Positions 17,364 to 26,923 of a stretch of DNA of 64,000 nucleotides are shown here, piece after piece; the first letter of the stretch is position 1, and every line of letters begins with the position of its first letter. Source of the stretch: Acidobacteriota bacterium. Lineage in GTDB: Bacteria; Acidobacteriota; Terriglobia; Terriglobales; Acidobacteriaceae. The notes below the pieces were generated by a model. That model worked only from the letters and a program-made list of their open reading frames with translations. It was not told the origin of the DNA and did not search any database. The stretch lies in contig JAJXYY010000047.1 of NCBI GenBank assembly GCA_021780315.1, positions 124,001 through 188,000 on the forward strand, written 5' to 3'. Position numbers and translations under genes: made by a program.

Positions 17364-19757
17364 ATGAACGCTCTCCTGGTCAAAGACGAAGCACTAAGGC
17401 TTGAGGCTCTCGCTTACTACGAGATTCTCAACTCAGCAGCGGATCCCGTGCTCGACGACATCGCGGCTCTGGCCGCCCAGGTCTGCAACGCCCCCGTCGC
17501 CGCCATCTCTCTGCTTGGCGTAGATCGCATCTGGCTCAAATCCCACATCGGCCTCAACACCGCCGAGCTCTCCCTTGGCACCACCCCTTGCGAGACTACG
17601 ATTCTTGGCGATACCGTCTACGAGCTTCGCGACGCCCGCCACGATCCCGACTTTGCCCCCGATGGCATCCTCATCGGCGGACACATCTACCGTTTCTACG
17701 CCGGGGCGCCACTCACTACCCCCAGTGGCATCAGCATTGGAGCCTTGTTCATCCTCGATGCGTCCCCCCGCACCCTTACTCCGGCACAAACCAACGCGCT
17801 GTCCGTTCTCAGCCGCCAGATCATTACCCGCCTCGAACTCAACGCTCGCATACGGCAGATCGATCGCAGCGCCCGCGCCCGTCAGCGCGTCGAGTCCGCC
17901 CTTACCGTAGAACGTAACTTCGTCTCTGCTGTCCTCGATACCGTCGGAGCTCTCGTCGTCGTCTACGACACCGCCGGTCGCATCGTCCGCTTCAACCGAG
18001 CCTGCGAGTCCGCCTCCGGATATGACTTTCCCACCCTCGTCGGACGCTATGCCTGGGACAAACTCATCCCTCAGGAAGATATCGCAGAAGCCATCGAGAC
18101 CTTCGAGCGGCTACGCACCAGCGGCACCCCTTCCGTCTTTGAAAATCGCTGGACCAACCGCAACGGCTCCATTCGTCGCATCGCCTGGTCCGCCACCGCA
18201 CTCCGCGACGGTCAAGGTCAGGTCGGATTCATCATCGCCACCGGCATCGACGTCACCATCCAGCGCGCGGCCGAGTCCACCCTCCGCGAAAGCGAAGCCC
18301 GCTACCGTCAACTCGTCGAAGGCTCCCTCGGCATGGTCTGCACCCACGACCTCCACGGTGTCCTGCTCTCCATCAACGCCCATGGCGCGGCAACCGTAGG
18401 CCGCTCGGTCGAAGAGATGGTCGGCATCTCCCTCGCCGACTTCATCCCCGACGAACGCAAGCCCGGCCTCCCCGCCTACCTCAAGCTCATCACCGAAACC
18501 GGAGAAGCACAGGGACTGCTCCACCTCTCCCACATCGACGGAGAGGTCCGCGTAGTTGCCTACCGCAACAAACTCATCGACGTCCCCGGACGTGAACCCT
18601 ACGTGCTCGGATTCGGCGTCGACATCACCGAACAGGTCCGCGCCGAGGGCCGCCTCCGTACCCTCACCCGTCAGTCCGAGTCCGTCCTCGAATCCGTCGG
18701 TGACGGTATCTTCGGTATCGATCTCAACGGCAACATCACCGTCATCAATCCCGCCGCAGCCCAGATGCTCGGCTACAAGCCCCAGGAGATGCTCGGCAAA
18801 AATATGCATGAGCTCATCCACCACACCCACACCGACGGTACCCCTTATCCCGCCGTGGAATCCCCCATCCGCAACAGCCTCACCCACCGCGATACCGTCC
18901 GCGTCGCCAATGAAGTCTTCTGGCGCAAAGACGGCACCAGCTTCCCCGTAGAGTACGTTGCCCGCCCCCAGATCGACTCCTCCAGCGAAAGCGGAGAAGG
19001 CCGTGCAGTCGGTGTCGTCGTCGCATTTACCGACACCACCGAGCGCCGCGCACTCGACCGCATGAAAGACGAGTTCATCTCGACCGTCTCCCACGAACTC
19101 CGCACCCCGCTCACCTCCCTCCGCGGAGCCCTCGGCCTCCTCGCCGGCGGAGCGCTAACCTCCCGCCCCGAAAAAGTCCAGCAGATGCTGGAGATCGCCA
19201 TCAGCAACTCCGACCGTCTCGTCCGCCTCGTCAACGACATCCTCGATCTCGAACGTATCGGCTCCGGCAAGGCCGAGTTGCAACTCACCATGTGCAGCGC
19301 AGAAGATCTCCTCCGCCGCGCCGTCACCATGCAGCAGACACGCACGCCACGTCCCAATATCCGCATCTTCTACGCCGCCAACGGAGTAAGCGTCTGGGCC
19401 GACCCAGACCGCATCATCCAGACCCTCAACAACCTGATCTCCAACGCCATCAAGTTCTCCCAACCAGGCAGCGAGATCCGCCTTACCGCCACCAACAGCG
19501 ACGACAACGAAGCACTCATCGAAGTAGCCGACCAGGGCCGTGGCATCCCGCCGGAAAAGCTGGAAAACATATTCGACCGCTTCCAGCAAGGCGACGCCTC
19601 GGACTCCCGCTCGATAGGCGGAACTGGCCTCGGGCTCGCCATCTGCCGCAGCATCGTCACACAACACGGTGGACGCATCTGGGCCACCAGCACCCCCGGA
19701 AATGGAACCACCGTCCACTTCACCCTGCCCACCCAACCCGCTAACAACCTCCGCTAA
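17364..19757 (+). CDS. GAF / triple-PAS sensor histidine kinase
   Basis: This is a 797-residue soluble kinase with no membrane helix. An N-terminal GAF domain (about 15-155; LAYYEILNSAADPVLDDIAALAA) is followed by three PAS domains (about 185-295, 310-425, 440-555). Then comes a HisKA domain with the phospho-acceptor His577 in SHELRTPLTSLRG, and an ATPase domain with the N box (NLISNAIKF), DQGRGIP and GGTGLGLAI. There is no receiver domain and no adjacent response regulator, so it is an orphan kinase. The signal is probably intracellular. A GTG at 17325 could add 13 residues, but the ATG start matches the family better. Confidence 0.9.
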   Translation: MNALLVKDEALRLEALAYYEILNSAADPVLDDIAALAAQVCNAPVAAISLLGVDRIWLKSHIGLNTAELSLGTTPCETTILGDTVYELRDARHDPDFAPDGILIGGHIYRFYAGAPLTTPSGISIGALFILDASPRTLTPAQTNALSVLSRQIITRLELNARIRQIDRSARARQRVESALTVERNFVSAVLDTVGALVVVYDTAGRIVRFNRACESASGYDFPTLVGRYAWDKLIPQEDIAEAIETFERLRTSGTPSVFENRWTNRNGSIRRIAWSATALRDGQGQVGFIIATGIDVTIQRAAESTLRESEARYRQLVEGSLGMVCTHDLHGVLLSINAHGAATVGRSVEEMVGISLADFIPDERKPGLPAYLKLITETGEAQGLLHLSHIDGEVRVVAYRNKLIDVPGREPYVLGFGVDITEQVRAEGRLRTLTRQSESVLESVGDGIFGIDLNGNITVINPAAAQMLGYKPQEMLGKNMHELIHHTHTDGTPYPAVESPIRNSLTHRDTVRVANEVFWRKDGTSFPVEYVARPQIDSSSESGEGRAVGVVVAFTDTTERRALDRMKDEFISTVSHELRTPLTSLRGALGLLAGGALTSRPEKVQQMLEIAISNSDRLVRLVNDILDLERIGSGKAELQLTMCSAEDLLRRAVTMQQTRTPRPNIRIFYAANGVSVWADPDRIIQTLNNLISNAIKFSQPGSEIRLTATNSDDNEALIEVADQGRGIPPEKLENIFDRFQQGDASDSRSIGGTGLGLAICRSIVTQHGGRIWATSTPGNGTTVHFTLPTQPANNLR

Positions 19758-19902
19758 CATCACCCAAGTCCGAAAACAGAACCTGCCCTCACCTCCAGCG
19801 CAGCCTCGCACACTCCGGACCGAGTCTATCGTTGGCTATGAACTACGGACAGGGCTTCACGCCATTCCCAAGCCTCCCTTTCAATAGTTTGTCCGTGCGC
19901 TC

Positions 19903-19928
19903 CGTGCCGACACTACCAGTCCGGCACG
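19903..19928. terminator. Weak hairpin between converging kinase and acs
   Basis: CGTGCCG (19903-19909) pairs with CGGCACG (19922-19928) across a 12-base loop. It lies between the ends of two converging genes, as a bidirectional terminator would, but there is no T-run. Confidence 0.35.
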
Positions 19929-19950
19929 ACTCTACCAAACACCGTCAGCC

Positions 19951-21915
19951 TCACTCCTCTCCCTCTCGCAACTTCGCCAGCACCCCAAAGTCTTCCAACG
20001 TTGTCGTATCGCCCTTCACCTCGCCGGTGGTCGCCAACTCCCGCAACAGCCGCCGCATAATCTTCCCACTGCGCGTCTTCGGCAGAGCGTCGGTAAAGGT
20101 CAGATCATCCGGACGTGCCAGCGCACCAATTTCCTTCGCTACCCACTGCCGCAACTCCTGCCGCAACTCCTCGCTCGGCTTGTACCCATGCTCCAGCGTC
20201 ACAAACGCAGCAATTGCCTGCCCCTTCATCTCATGCGGACGACCCACCACCGCAGCCTCCGCCACCTTCGGGTGCGCCACCAGTGCCGACTCGATCTCCA
20301 TCGTCCCCAGCCGGTGTCCGCTCACGTTGATCACATCGTCTACCCGGCCCATCAGCCAGAAGTATCCATCGGCATCCCGACGTGCACCGTCCCCCGTAAA
20401 ATAACATCCCGGAATCTCCGAGAAATAGGCCTTCTCGTATCGTGCTGCATCACCGTAGATCGTCCGTGCCATCGACGGCCAGGCCTTCCGAACCACAAGC
20501 AGCCCGCCCTTGCCATCCGGAACCGGCTCGCCCTCTTTTGTAACCACTTCCGGCACAATCCCAAAGAAGGGTCGCGTAGCTGATCCCGGCTTGGTCCCTA
20601 CAGCCCCCGGAATCGGCGCAATCATGATCGCACCCGTCTCCGTCTGCCAATACGTATCCACAATCGGGCACCGCTCCTTCCCAATCTCACGGTGATACCA
20701 CATCCAGGCTTCAGGATTGATTGGCTCCCCCACCGTCCCCAGCAGCCGCAAACTCGTCAGCGAGTACTTCCGCACCCACTCGTCGCCCCACTTCGTAAAC
20801 GCTCGAATCGCCGTCGGTGCCGTATAGAAAATCGTCACCCGGTGCGCGTCCACAATCTTCCAGAAGCGGTCTGGCTCTGGCCAGTTTGGTGCTCCCTCGT
20901 ACATCATCACCGTCGCACCATTCTGCAGCGGGCCATACACTACGTAACTATGCCCGGTCACCCATCCAATATCCGCCGTGCACCAGTAGACATCGTCTTC
21001 CTGCAAGTCGAACACATACTTGCTCGTCAGGTATGTCTGCACCGCATATCCACCCGTCGTATGCAGCAGCCCCTTCGGCTGCCCCGTCGTCCCCGACGTA
21101 TACAGCAGATACAGCGGATCCTCCGCATCCATCCACTCCGCCGCACACACGTCGTCGACCTTGGCCATCTCCTCATCCCACCAGACATCCCGGCCCGGCT
21201 GCATCACCATCGCTCCTGTACCCCGCCGGTACACCACCACTTTCTTAACCGTAGGACACTTCACCAGTGCCTCATCCACAATCGCCTTCAGCTTCACCTC
21301 ACCGCCTCGGCGATAACTCACATCCTGCGTAATTAGCGCCACGCACGCCGAGTCGTTCACCCTGTCGACAATCGCTTGCGCCGCAAATCCTCCAAAGATC
21401 ACCGAATGCACCGCGCCTATCCGCGCACACCCCAGCAGCGCAATCGCCAACTCCGGGCACATCCCCATATACACCGCGACCCGGTCGCCGCGCTGCACCC
21501 CCTGCGCCTTCAGCACATTCGCAAACCGCTGCACCTCAACCAGCAACTCGCCATAGGTCAGCTTCCTCACTTCGCCCGGTTCTCCCTCCCACAGCAAAGC
21601 CACCTTGTCTCGCCGCGCGCCCATGGCATGGCGATCCACGCAGTTATGCGACAGGTTCAGCTTCCCATCCACAAACCACTTCGCTCCCGAGCCCGAAGCA
21701 CCACCCGGCTCCAGCACCTTGGTCCACTTCGCAAACCACTCCAGTTCCTCGGCCGCCTCACCCCAAAATGCCTCCGGGGCATCGACACTCCGCCGGTACA
21801 TCGCCTCATACTGTTCCATACTCTGGACATGCGCTCGATCCGCAAACTCTGTCGGCGGCGGAAACAATCGGTTTTCCCTCAGTGTCGAATCCAGGTCAGG
21901 CTGTGTGTGCGACAT
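19951..21915 (-). CDS. acs: Acetyl-coenzyme A synthetase
   Basis: Acs activates acetate to acetyl-CoA through acetyl-AMP. The 654-residue protein has normal length and the ANL-superfamily motifs: [16 protein letters not shown] near residue 260, [13 protein letters not shown] near 410, [28 protein letters not shown] near 505 and the C-terminal [14 protein letters not shown] with the catalytic lysine that is acetylated by Pat-type enzymes. The frame begins with a TTG at 21954, but the ATG at 21915 ([15 protein letters not shown]) fits the family. A GGAGG lies 13 bases before it, slightly far. Confidence 0.96.
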   Translation of the reverse strand: MSHTQPDLDSTLRENRLFPPPTEFADRAHVQSMEQYEAMYRRSVDAPEAFWGEAAEELEWFAKWTKVLEPGGASGSGAKWFVDGKLNLSHNCVDRHAMGARRDKVALLWEGEPGEVRKLTYGELLVEVQRFANVLKAQGVQRGDRVAVYMGMCPELAIALLGCARIGAVHSVIFGGFAAQAIVDRVNDSACVALITQDVSYRRGGEVKLKAIVDEALVKCPTVKKVVVYRRGTGAMVMQPGRDVWWDEEMAKVDDVCAAEWMDAEDPLYLLYTSGTTGQPKGLLHTTGGYAVQTYLTSKYVFDLQEDDVYWCTADIGWVTGHSYVVYGPLQNGATVMMYEGAPNWPEPDRFWKIVDAHRVTIFYTAPTAIRAFTKWGDEWVRKYSLTSLRLLGTVGEPINPEAWMWYHREIGKERCPIVDTYWQTETGAIMIAPIPGAVGTKPGSATRPFFGIVPEVVTKEGEPVPDGKGGLLVVRKAWPSMARTIYGDAARYEKAYFSEIPGCYFTGDGARRDADGYFWLMGRVDDVINVSGHRLGTMEIESALVAHPKVAEAAVVGRPHEMKGQAIAAFVTLEHGYKPSEELRQELRQWVAKEIGALARPDDLTFTDALPKTRSGKIMRRLLRELATTGEVKGDTTTLEDFGVLAKLREGEE

Positions 21916-22085
21916 CGTAGCGTGTATCCCTCCAGCATTTTCTTTCAGCTTCAAAAAGGTATCGTATGCACTCCATCACGGCAAACCGGGCCGCAACCTC
22001 AAAAGCAAAAACCTCTCATCCACCACGTTAGCCAAACGCCAAAGTGGAAAAACGAGAGGCTTCTACCTTCTATTCGGAGAATCGA

Positions 22086-23294
22086 CTAAGCCGCCGGAGC
22101 CGGTGGCTTCACCAGAAGTGGCAGCACGATCGAAATCAGCATAATCACTGCAATCACATGCAAGCCGCCCGAATACGCGCCGGAACTCTGCCGCATATGG
22201 GCAATCAGCAACGGTCCGAACGCACTTGCAAATCCCCACGCCGTCAGCATCAACCCATAGATCGAGCCAACATTTGTCGATCCAAAGTAGTCCGCTGCAA
22301 ACGCCGGCATCGTACCGAATCCACCGCCATAGCACATCAAAATCACAAATGCCACAAACGTGATCACCGAAACCGCTTGCAGACTTGGTAGGAGCCAGAA
22401 CAGTCCAACCTGCAGCAGGAACATCACCGCAAACGTCACCTTGCGCGAGAGCAGGTCAGAAACCCATGCCCAGAACACCCGTCCAGCTGCATTCCCAATA
22501 CTTACAATCCCCACCATGCCCGCGGCAACAATCGCCGTAGCCTTTGCAAACTCCTGGAACATCGGCGCCTCCTGCGAGATCACAGAGATACCAGCCGAAG
22601 TGTTCAGAAACAGCAGCAACCACAATGCCCACCACTGCCAGGTACGAAGCGCCTGACCCAACGTAAAGTCCTTCGCGGTCTTCTGGCCAATCTCTTTCAG
22701 CTTCGGCGTCCACCCTTCCGGCAACCAGCCATCCGGAGGATTCTGCATAAAGAACCCTGCCGCAGTTGCCACCACCAGATAGACCAGTCCCAGATACGAG
22801 AACGTCTTCAGCACACCAACCGTCTGGATCAAATGCGTCGCAATCGGTGCAGTGACCAGCGCGCCAGCGCCAAACCCGCCCACCGCGACCCCCGTCATCA
22901 AGCCGCGCCGATCCGGAAACCACTTCACCAGCACTGCCACAGGCACAATGTACGCAAAGCCCAGACCAACTCCGCCCAACACCCCGTACGTCAGATATAA
23001 CCACCAAAGTCCAATACTCGAGTAGCTCGCCAGGAACACTCCCAGCCCATAGAGCACTCCACCAGTCAGGGCGACAACTCGTGGCCCCGACTGTTTCAGC
23101 CACAGCCCACCAAAAAATGCCGCCACACCCAACACAAAAATTGCAATCGTAAAGGTCAGCGTCACCTGCGAGATCGTCCAGTGGAACTGCTTGGACAATG
23201 GCACGCGAAACACACTCCAGGCATAAACCGCACCCAAAGCCATCTGCAGCAAAATTCCAGCCAGCGCAATCCACCAGCGCTTCATACTGTTCAT
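22086..23294 (-). CDS. MFS transporter, oxalate/formate antiporter-like
   Basis: This is a 402-residue 12-helix major facilitator. The N-terminus (WWIALAGILLQMALGAVYAWSVFRVPL) and the loop between helices 4 and 5 (VLVKWFPDRRGLMTGVAVGGFGAGAL) match the OFA subfamily, which includes the oxalate:formate antiporter OxlT. Many OFA members carry other monocarboxylates, so the substrate is open. No oxalate-degrading genes lie nearby; acs is immediately downstream on the same strand, which could suggest monocarboxylate uptake. A perfect inverted repeat stands about 120 bp before the start. Confidence 0.85.
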   Translation of the reverse strand: MNSMKRWWIALAGILLQMALGAVYAWSVFRVPLSKQFHWTISQVTLTFTIAIFVLGVAAFFGGLWLKQSGPRVVALTGGVLYGLGVFLASYSSIGLWWLYLTYGVLGGVGLGFAYIVPVAVLVKWFPDRRGLMTGVAVGGFGAGALVTAPIATHLIQTVGVLKTFSYLGLVYLVVATAAGFFMQNPPDGWLPEGWTPKLKEIGQKTAKDFTLGQALRTWQWWALWLLLFLNTSAGISVISQEAPMFQEFAKATAIVAAGMVGIVSIGNAAGRVFWAWVSDLLSRKVTFAVMFLLQVGLFWLLPSLQAVSVITFVAFVILMCYGGGFGTMPAFAADYFGSTNVGSIYGLMLTAWGFASAFGPLLIAHMRQSSGAYSGGLHVIAVIMLISIVLPLLVKPPAPAA

Positions 23295-23410
23295 AATGGC
23301 GTAGCCCCCATCTTTTTAGTAAACAGAGCAAGTTACGTGCGTTGTCTTGCACGTCCCGCACGGTCAGAACTGTACACGTTCCACAGCACAACACGCCAGA
23401 CCAAGAAACA

Positions 23411-23431
23411 ATTGTTTGCACCACAAACAAT
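23411..23431. promoter_or_regulatory. Perfect 8-bp inverted repeat upstream of the MFS gene
   Basis: ATTGTTTG and CAAACAAT are exact inverted copies separated by five bases (CACCA). The site is AT-rich in a GC-rich genome and lies about 117 bp before the transporter start, as an operator might. No regulator gene is adjacent. Confidence 0.45.
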
Positions 23432-23568
23432 CAAGAGAACCATTTTGGCATCGTAGTCGAAACATCCAGCTTAGATAACCTCCATACCTGGTCTTGGACG
23501 GGCGCACGTACTGCTGTTCTGCCGTCCACTACGGCTCCAGCCCCCAAACCCGGTAAACTCCAACCATC

Positions 23569-23751
23569 ATGAGCTTTACCGCATCCACCATCATCGGCTT
23601 CTTCCTCGGCTTCGCCTTTGGCATCGGCTGTGCCCTCGCCGTAATGTACTCCATCTACTCCGGAGGCTATCGCGCCGCCGTCCGCGACTCCCAGCTATCC
23701 ACCCCTCCAGCTTCGTACCGCGACGCCATCACCAAAGCCCAGCGCAAGTAA
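23569..23751 (+). CDS. Small single-helix membrane protein of unknown function
   Basis: This is a 60-residue protein: a short polar start, one Gly-rich hydrophobic helix (IIGFFLGFAFGIGCALAVMYSIYSG), then a basic tail (YRDAITKAQRK). Codon use is GC-ending like that of its neighbours, and the helix is well formed, so it is probably real. It converges with the DUF421 gene, whose stop is only a few bases away. I do not recognise a family. The Gly-xxx-Gly spacing suggests helix packing. Confidence 0.55.
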   Translation: MSFTASTIIGFFLGFAFGIGCALAVMYSIYSGGYRAAVRDSQLSTPPASYRDAITKAQRK

Positions 23752-23754
23752 CCC

Positions 23755-24336
23755 CTACTCGGCTTCCCGCAACTGCAACTGCGCCTTAAGCTCCCGAACC
23801 TCAGACGCCAGCGATCGCACCGCCTCCAACAACTCTGCATCCTGCGCCTCATCCGGAGAAGGCTTGATCGCCTCTACATAAAACGTCCCATTCGGCTCCA
23901 GAACACACTTCTCCACCTCGGAAAAATCATCCAGGCCCTGCTTGTGAATCACCGAAAGCAACTCCAGTTCCGTCAGTGCCTCCTTCTCCATCGCCTTCCG
24001 ATCTACCTTCCCCCGGCGTATCAGCACCGTCTCCGACCCCTCTACCGTTTCATTCAACTTCGGCATCCGGAACAAGACCCACGTCAGCAGCCAGTTGATC
24101 GCCAACAGCGAAAATGCCCCGATCATCCCGCCGGTAACCGAATTATCGTCGCCAATCATCGCATTCTGAACCGTGTTCGACAGGCTCAACAACACCACGA
24201 GGTCAAACGGATTCAACTGTGCCAACTCCCGTTTCCCAAACAATCGCAGAAACACAATCAGGCACAGATACACAATCATCGGCCGCAAAATCTTTTCGAT
24301 TACCGGCAGGTGCAGATGGAACATACTCTCAATCAA
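23755..24336 (-). CDS. DUF421 (YetF-like) membrane protein
   Basis: The 193-residue protein has three N-terminal membrane helices, with the family segment FLRLFGKRELAQLNPFDLVVLLSLSNTVQNAM near residue 30. A cytoplasmic domain follows (VLIRRGKVDRKAMEKEALTELELLSVIHKQGL), then a predicted coiled-coil tail (VRSLASEVRELKAQLQLREAE). The family role is uncertain (spore or stress functions in bacilli). The TTG at 24336 has GAGG six bases upstream; an ATG four codons in (24324) has a poorer ribosome site. It lies 30 bp downstream of galE on the same strand. Confidence 0.88.
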   Translation of the reverse strand: MIESMFHLHLPVIEKILRPMIVYLCLIVFLRLFGKRELAQLNPFDLVVLLSLSNTVQNAMIGDDNSVTGGMIGAFSLLAINWLLTWVLFRMPKLNETVEGSETVLIRRGKVDRKAMEKEALTELELLSVIHKQGLDDFSEVEKCVLEPNGTFYVEAIKPSPDEAQDAELLEAVRSLASEVRELKAQLQLREAE

Positions 24337-24367
24337 GCAACACCTCGGGTTACATTTTCATGCAGCC

Positions 24368-25336
24368 TCATGCATAGCGCTTTTGATGCCAGTCCCACGC
24401 GCTCGCAATAATTGCGTCCAACTCGGCAAACTGAGGTTTCCATCCCAGCTCCGCTTTGATCTTCTCCGAACTGGCTACCAGCACAGCAGGATCACCCGGA
24501 CGCCGAGCCTCTTCCACCACCTCGATCGCCCGGCCTGTTACACGCCGGACCGAATCGATCACCTCCAGCACGGTGAAGCCTTGTCCATTGCCGATGTTGT
24601 AGATCAACCGGCTTTTCTCCTTCAATGCTCCCAGAGCCAGTAAATGCGCCTCCGCCAGATCCTGTACATGGATGTAGTCCCGGATGCAGGTGCCATCCGC
24701 GGTCGGATAATCGCGCCCGAAAATCTTGATGCTCTTCCGCCGTCCTAACGCCACATCCAGAATCAGCGGAATCAAATGCGACTCCGGCTCATGCGCCTCG
24801 CCATAACCTTCAATCGCACCCGCAACGTTGAAATAACGCAGACTCGCATACCTGAATCCATGCTGCGAATTCATCCAACGAAGCATGTGCTCCACCAGCA
24901 GCTTGCTCTCGCCATAAGCGTTCGTAGGCTGTAGCTTCGCGTCTTCCAGAATCGGCGTCGTCTCAGGCTCTCCATAGCACGCAGCCGTCGAACTGAACAC
25001 CAGCTTGTCATGCCCCGTCGACAGCATCGATTCAAGCAAAGTCAGCGTCGAAGCTGTATTATTGCGGAAGTAGATCTCCGGCCGCTGCATGCTCTCCCCG
25101 GCTTCAATCAGCGCCGCAAAATGCATCACTCCATCGAAGCGGTCAGCCGTCAACGTCTTCGTTAGCAACACCCCATCTGCCAGATCGCCTTGGACAAATT
25201 CAGCCCCTTGTGCCACAGCTGCCCGTTTGCTGTGGCAAAGATTGTCATACACCGTTACCGCATGGCCACGAGCCAGCAGAAGCCGTGTCACAGTACCGCC
25301 AATGTAGCCTGCACCACCTGTTACTAGTACCTTCAC
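24368..25336 (-). CDS. galE: UDP-glucose 4-epimerase
   Basis: GalE interconverts UDP-glucose and UDP-galactose with bound NAD, feeding exopolysaccharide and LPS synthesis. The 322-residue short-chain dehydrogenase has the NAD site VTGGAGYIGG at residue 5, the SSTAACYGEP serine motif near 118 and the YGESK catalytic Tyr-Lys pair near 142, plus TCIRDYIHVQDLAEAH. A GTG at 25354 opens the frame, but a second GTG at 25336 has a near-perfect AAGGAG five bases before AATCA-GTG and gives the usual start MKVLVTGG, so I chose it. Confidence 0.94.
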   Translation of the reverse strand: MKVLVTGGAGYIGGTVTRLLLARGHAVTVYDNLCHSKRAAVAQGAEFVQGDLADGVLLTKTLTADRFDGVMHFAALIEAGESMQRPEIYFRNNTASTLTLLESMLSTGHDKLVFSSTAACYGEPETTPILEDAKLQPTNAYGESKLLVEHMLRWMNSQHGFRYASLRYFNVAGAIEGYGEAHEPESHLIPLILDVALGRRKSIKIFGRDYPTADGTCIRDYIHVQDLAEAHLLALGALKEKSRLIYNIGNGQGFTVLEVIDSVRRVTGRAIEVVEEARRPGDPAVLVASSEKIKAELGWKPQFAELDAIIASAWDWHQKRYA

Positions 25337-25725
25337 TGATTCTCTCCTTGGCACTTAACTTGCCTACAACAAAAGTATGAGTGTCAATCACTTAGCCATC
25401 CGGCAACATATTTGCAGTACCGTAAGGCTCAACATGACCGGCATGAACAGCAGCTTTAACTCTCTCATGCAAAACATCTACGCAACCCGAACCGTTCTAC
25501 TGCACGTCTCTCTGTATATACCTGTCGCGACGATTTCCCTTGCGTCCTTCGTCACGACATCCTCGCATCACGTGGAGTAGTACCACCACTGCTCTCTTTG
25601 ACTGCCCTCCGGACACTGCCTTCGGAGTCTATCTTGTCTCCGTAGCGGATGCTGCTTCACTCACCGCTCCGGCATAATACGCAACCTCTTTCTCGATAGA
25701 AGGGGGTATCGAAGGATTCATGATC
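25337..25725. other. Gene-free divergent region between galE and tonB
   Basis: About 390 bp, relatively AT-rich. A 67-codon plus-strand frame at 25377-25580 has no ribosome site or recognisable features. It presumably holds the divergent galE and tonB promoters, but I cannot pick a convincing -35/-10 pair. Confidence 0.55.
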
Positions 25726-26823
25726 ATGGCTAAGCCGCTTCGCACGGAAGACCCCGCCCCGCAGAACATGCAGTTCGCACACTTCGGCGTTCTCAACGAC
25801 GGCAGCCAGAGCAAAGCTTCGCTCTTCACCTCTATCTCCCTCAACATCATCATTGCCTGCATCGTCATTATCATCGGGGCCGCAGCCAAGCACTCCGTAG
25901 ATCGCAGCCACAAACTCACCACCCTCGTTGAGCCGATTCCCATCAAAAAAATCGAGCCCGAGCCCATCAAGCCGAAGATCATCCCCAAGCTCCCCACGCC
26001 ACCCATCGTCAAGGTCGAGCCCCCCAAGATCAAACTCCCCGACGTCAAGCTCCCCGACGTCCCCAAGCCCCCACAGATCAAGATGACCCAACCCGTGCCC
26101 GTGGTCCTCCCTGCCCCGCCCAAACTCGTGCAGCCACCCCCGGCTCCCAAGGTCGTCAACCTCGCCCAGGCCATGCCGGCCTCGGTCGTCAACAACTCAG
26201 CACATCCGGCAGCAGTCTCGCTCGGACAGCAGAACAACCCCATCGCCCCCTCCAATCGCCCCGCAACCTCGGCCATCAACCTCGGCCGCGCCGGCATGGC
26301 AGGCATGCCCGCATCCAACACAGGAATGGGCGCGCCATCCAAAGTCGTCAACCTCGGATCAGGCTCCGCCGGCAGCCAGAACATGAACGGTCGCGACAAC
26401 GCAGCCAACGCCGTCAAGGGCGTCAAGCTGGGCGTCACCAACGGCACTGGACCCATGAACGCGCCAGGACGAGTCGCGGGGCCAGTCAACCTCGGCCAGA
26501 ACGTCCCGCCCCCCATGCCCAAGCCATCCGGTCCAGCCCCAACCGCTGTCCGCACTGGCCCCAAAGTCATCTTCAAGCCGCGCCCCGAGTACACCGCCGA
26601 AGCCATCAAACTACACCTCGAAGGCGTCGTTTCTGTCCGTCTCCGCGTCTCCGCATCCGGTGCCGTTCAGGTCCTCGGAGTCACCAGCGGGCTAGGTCAC
26701 GGCCTCGACGACTCCGCAGTCCGTGCCGTGCAGGGAACCCGCTTCCAACCCGCCACCGATGCCTCCGGTCGTCCCATCGACTGGGAGGGCGTCGTCAACA
26801 TCGCTTTCCAACTCGCTGGTTGA
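25726..26823 (+). CDS. TonB-family energy transducer
   Basis: TonB proteins span the periplasm and pass proton-motive energy from ExbB/ExbD to outer membrane receptors. The 365-residue protein has a cytoplasmic head (about 35 residues), one membrane helix (SLNIIIACIVIIIGAAA) and a Pro/Lys-rich stretch with PDVKLPDVPKPP (about 70-135). A Gly/Asn-rich linker with recurring VNLG-like motifs (about 141-258) leads to the TonB C-terminal domain (FKPRPEYTAEAI to VVNIAFQLAG). AAGGA lies nine bases before the ATG at 25726, better than the ATG at 25720. No exbB/exbD is adjacent. Confidence 0.9.
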   Translation: MAKPLRTEDPAPQNMQFAHFGVLNDGSQSKASLFTSISLNIIIACIVIIIGAAAKHSVDRSHKLTTLVEPIPIKKIEPEPIKPKIIPKLPTPPIVKVEPPKIKLPDVKLPDVPKPPQIKMTQPVPVVLPAPPKLVQPPPAPKVVNLAQAMPASVVNNSAHPAAVSLGQQNNPIAPSNRPATSAINLGRAGMAGMPASNTGMGAPSKVVNLGSGSAGSQNMNGRDNAANAVKGVKLGVTNGTGPMNAPGRVAGPVNLGQNVPPPMPKPSGPAPTAVRTGPKVIFKPRPEYTAEAIKLHLEGVVSVRLRVSASGAVQVLGVTSGLGHGLDDSAVRAVQGTRFQPATDASGRPIDWEGVVNIAFQLAG

Positions 26824-26923
26824 TCCAACGTTCACCAGTCACCACTTCACGCGCCGTACATTCTGAAATAGCATCAAAGCAAGACAGGGGTGGTTTTGAC
26901 AGCCGCCTCAGGAGCCTCTAAAA

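Noticed and set aside
25377..25580. 67-codon frame between galE and tonB
   Set aside because: No ribosome site and no helix or motif; it lies in the divergent promoter region.
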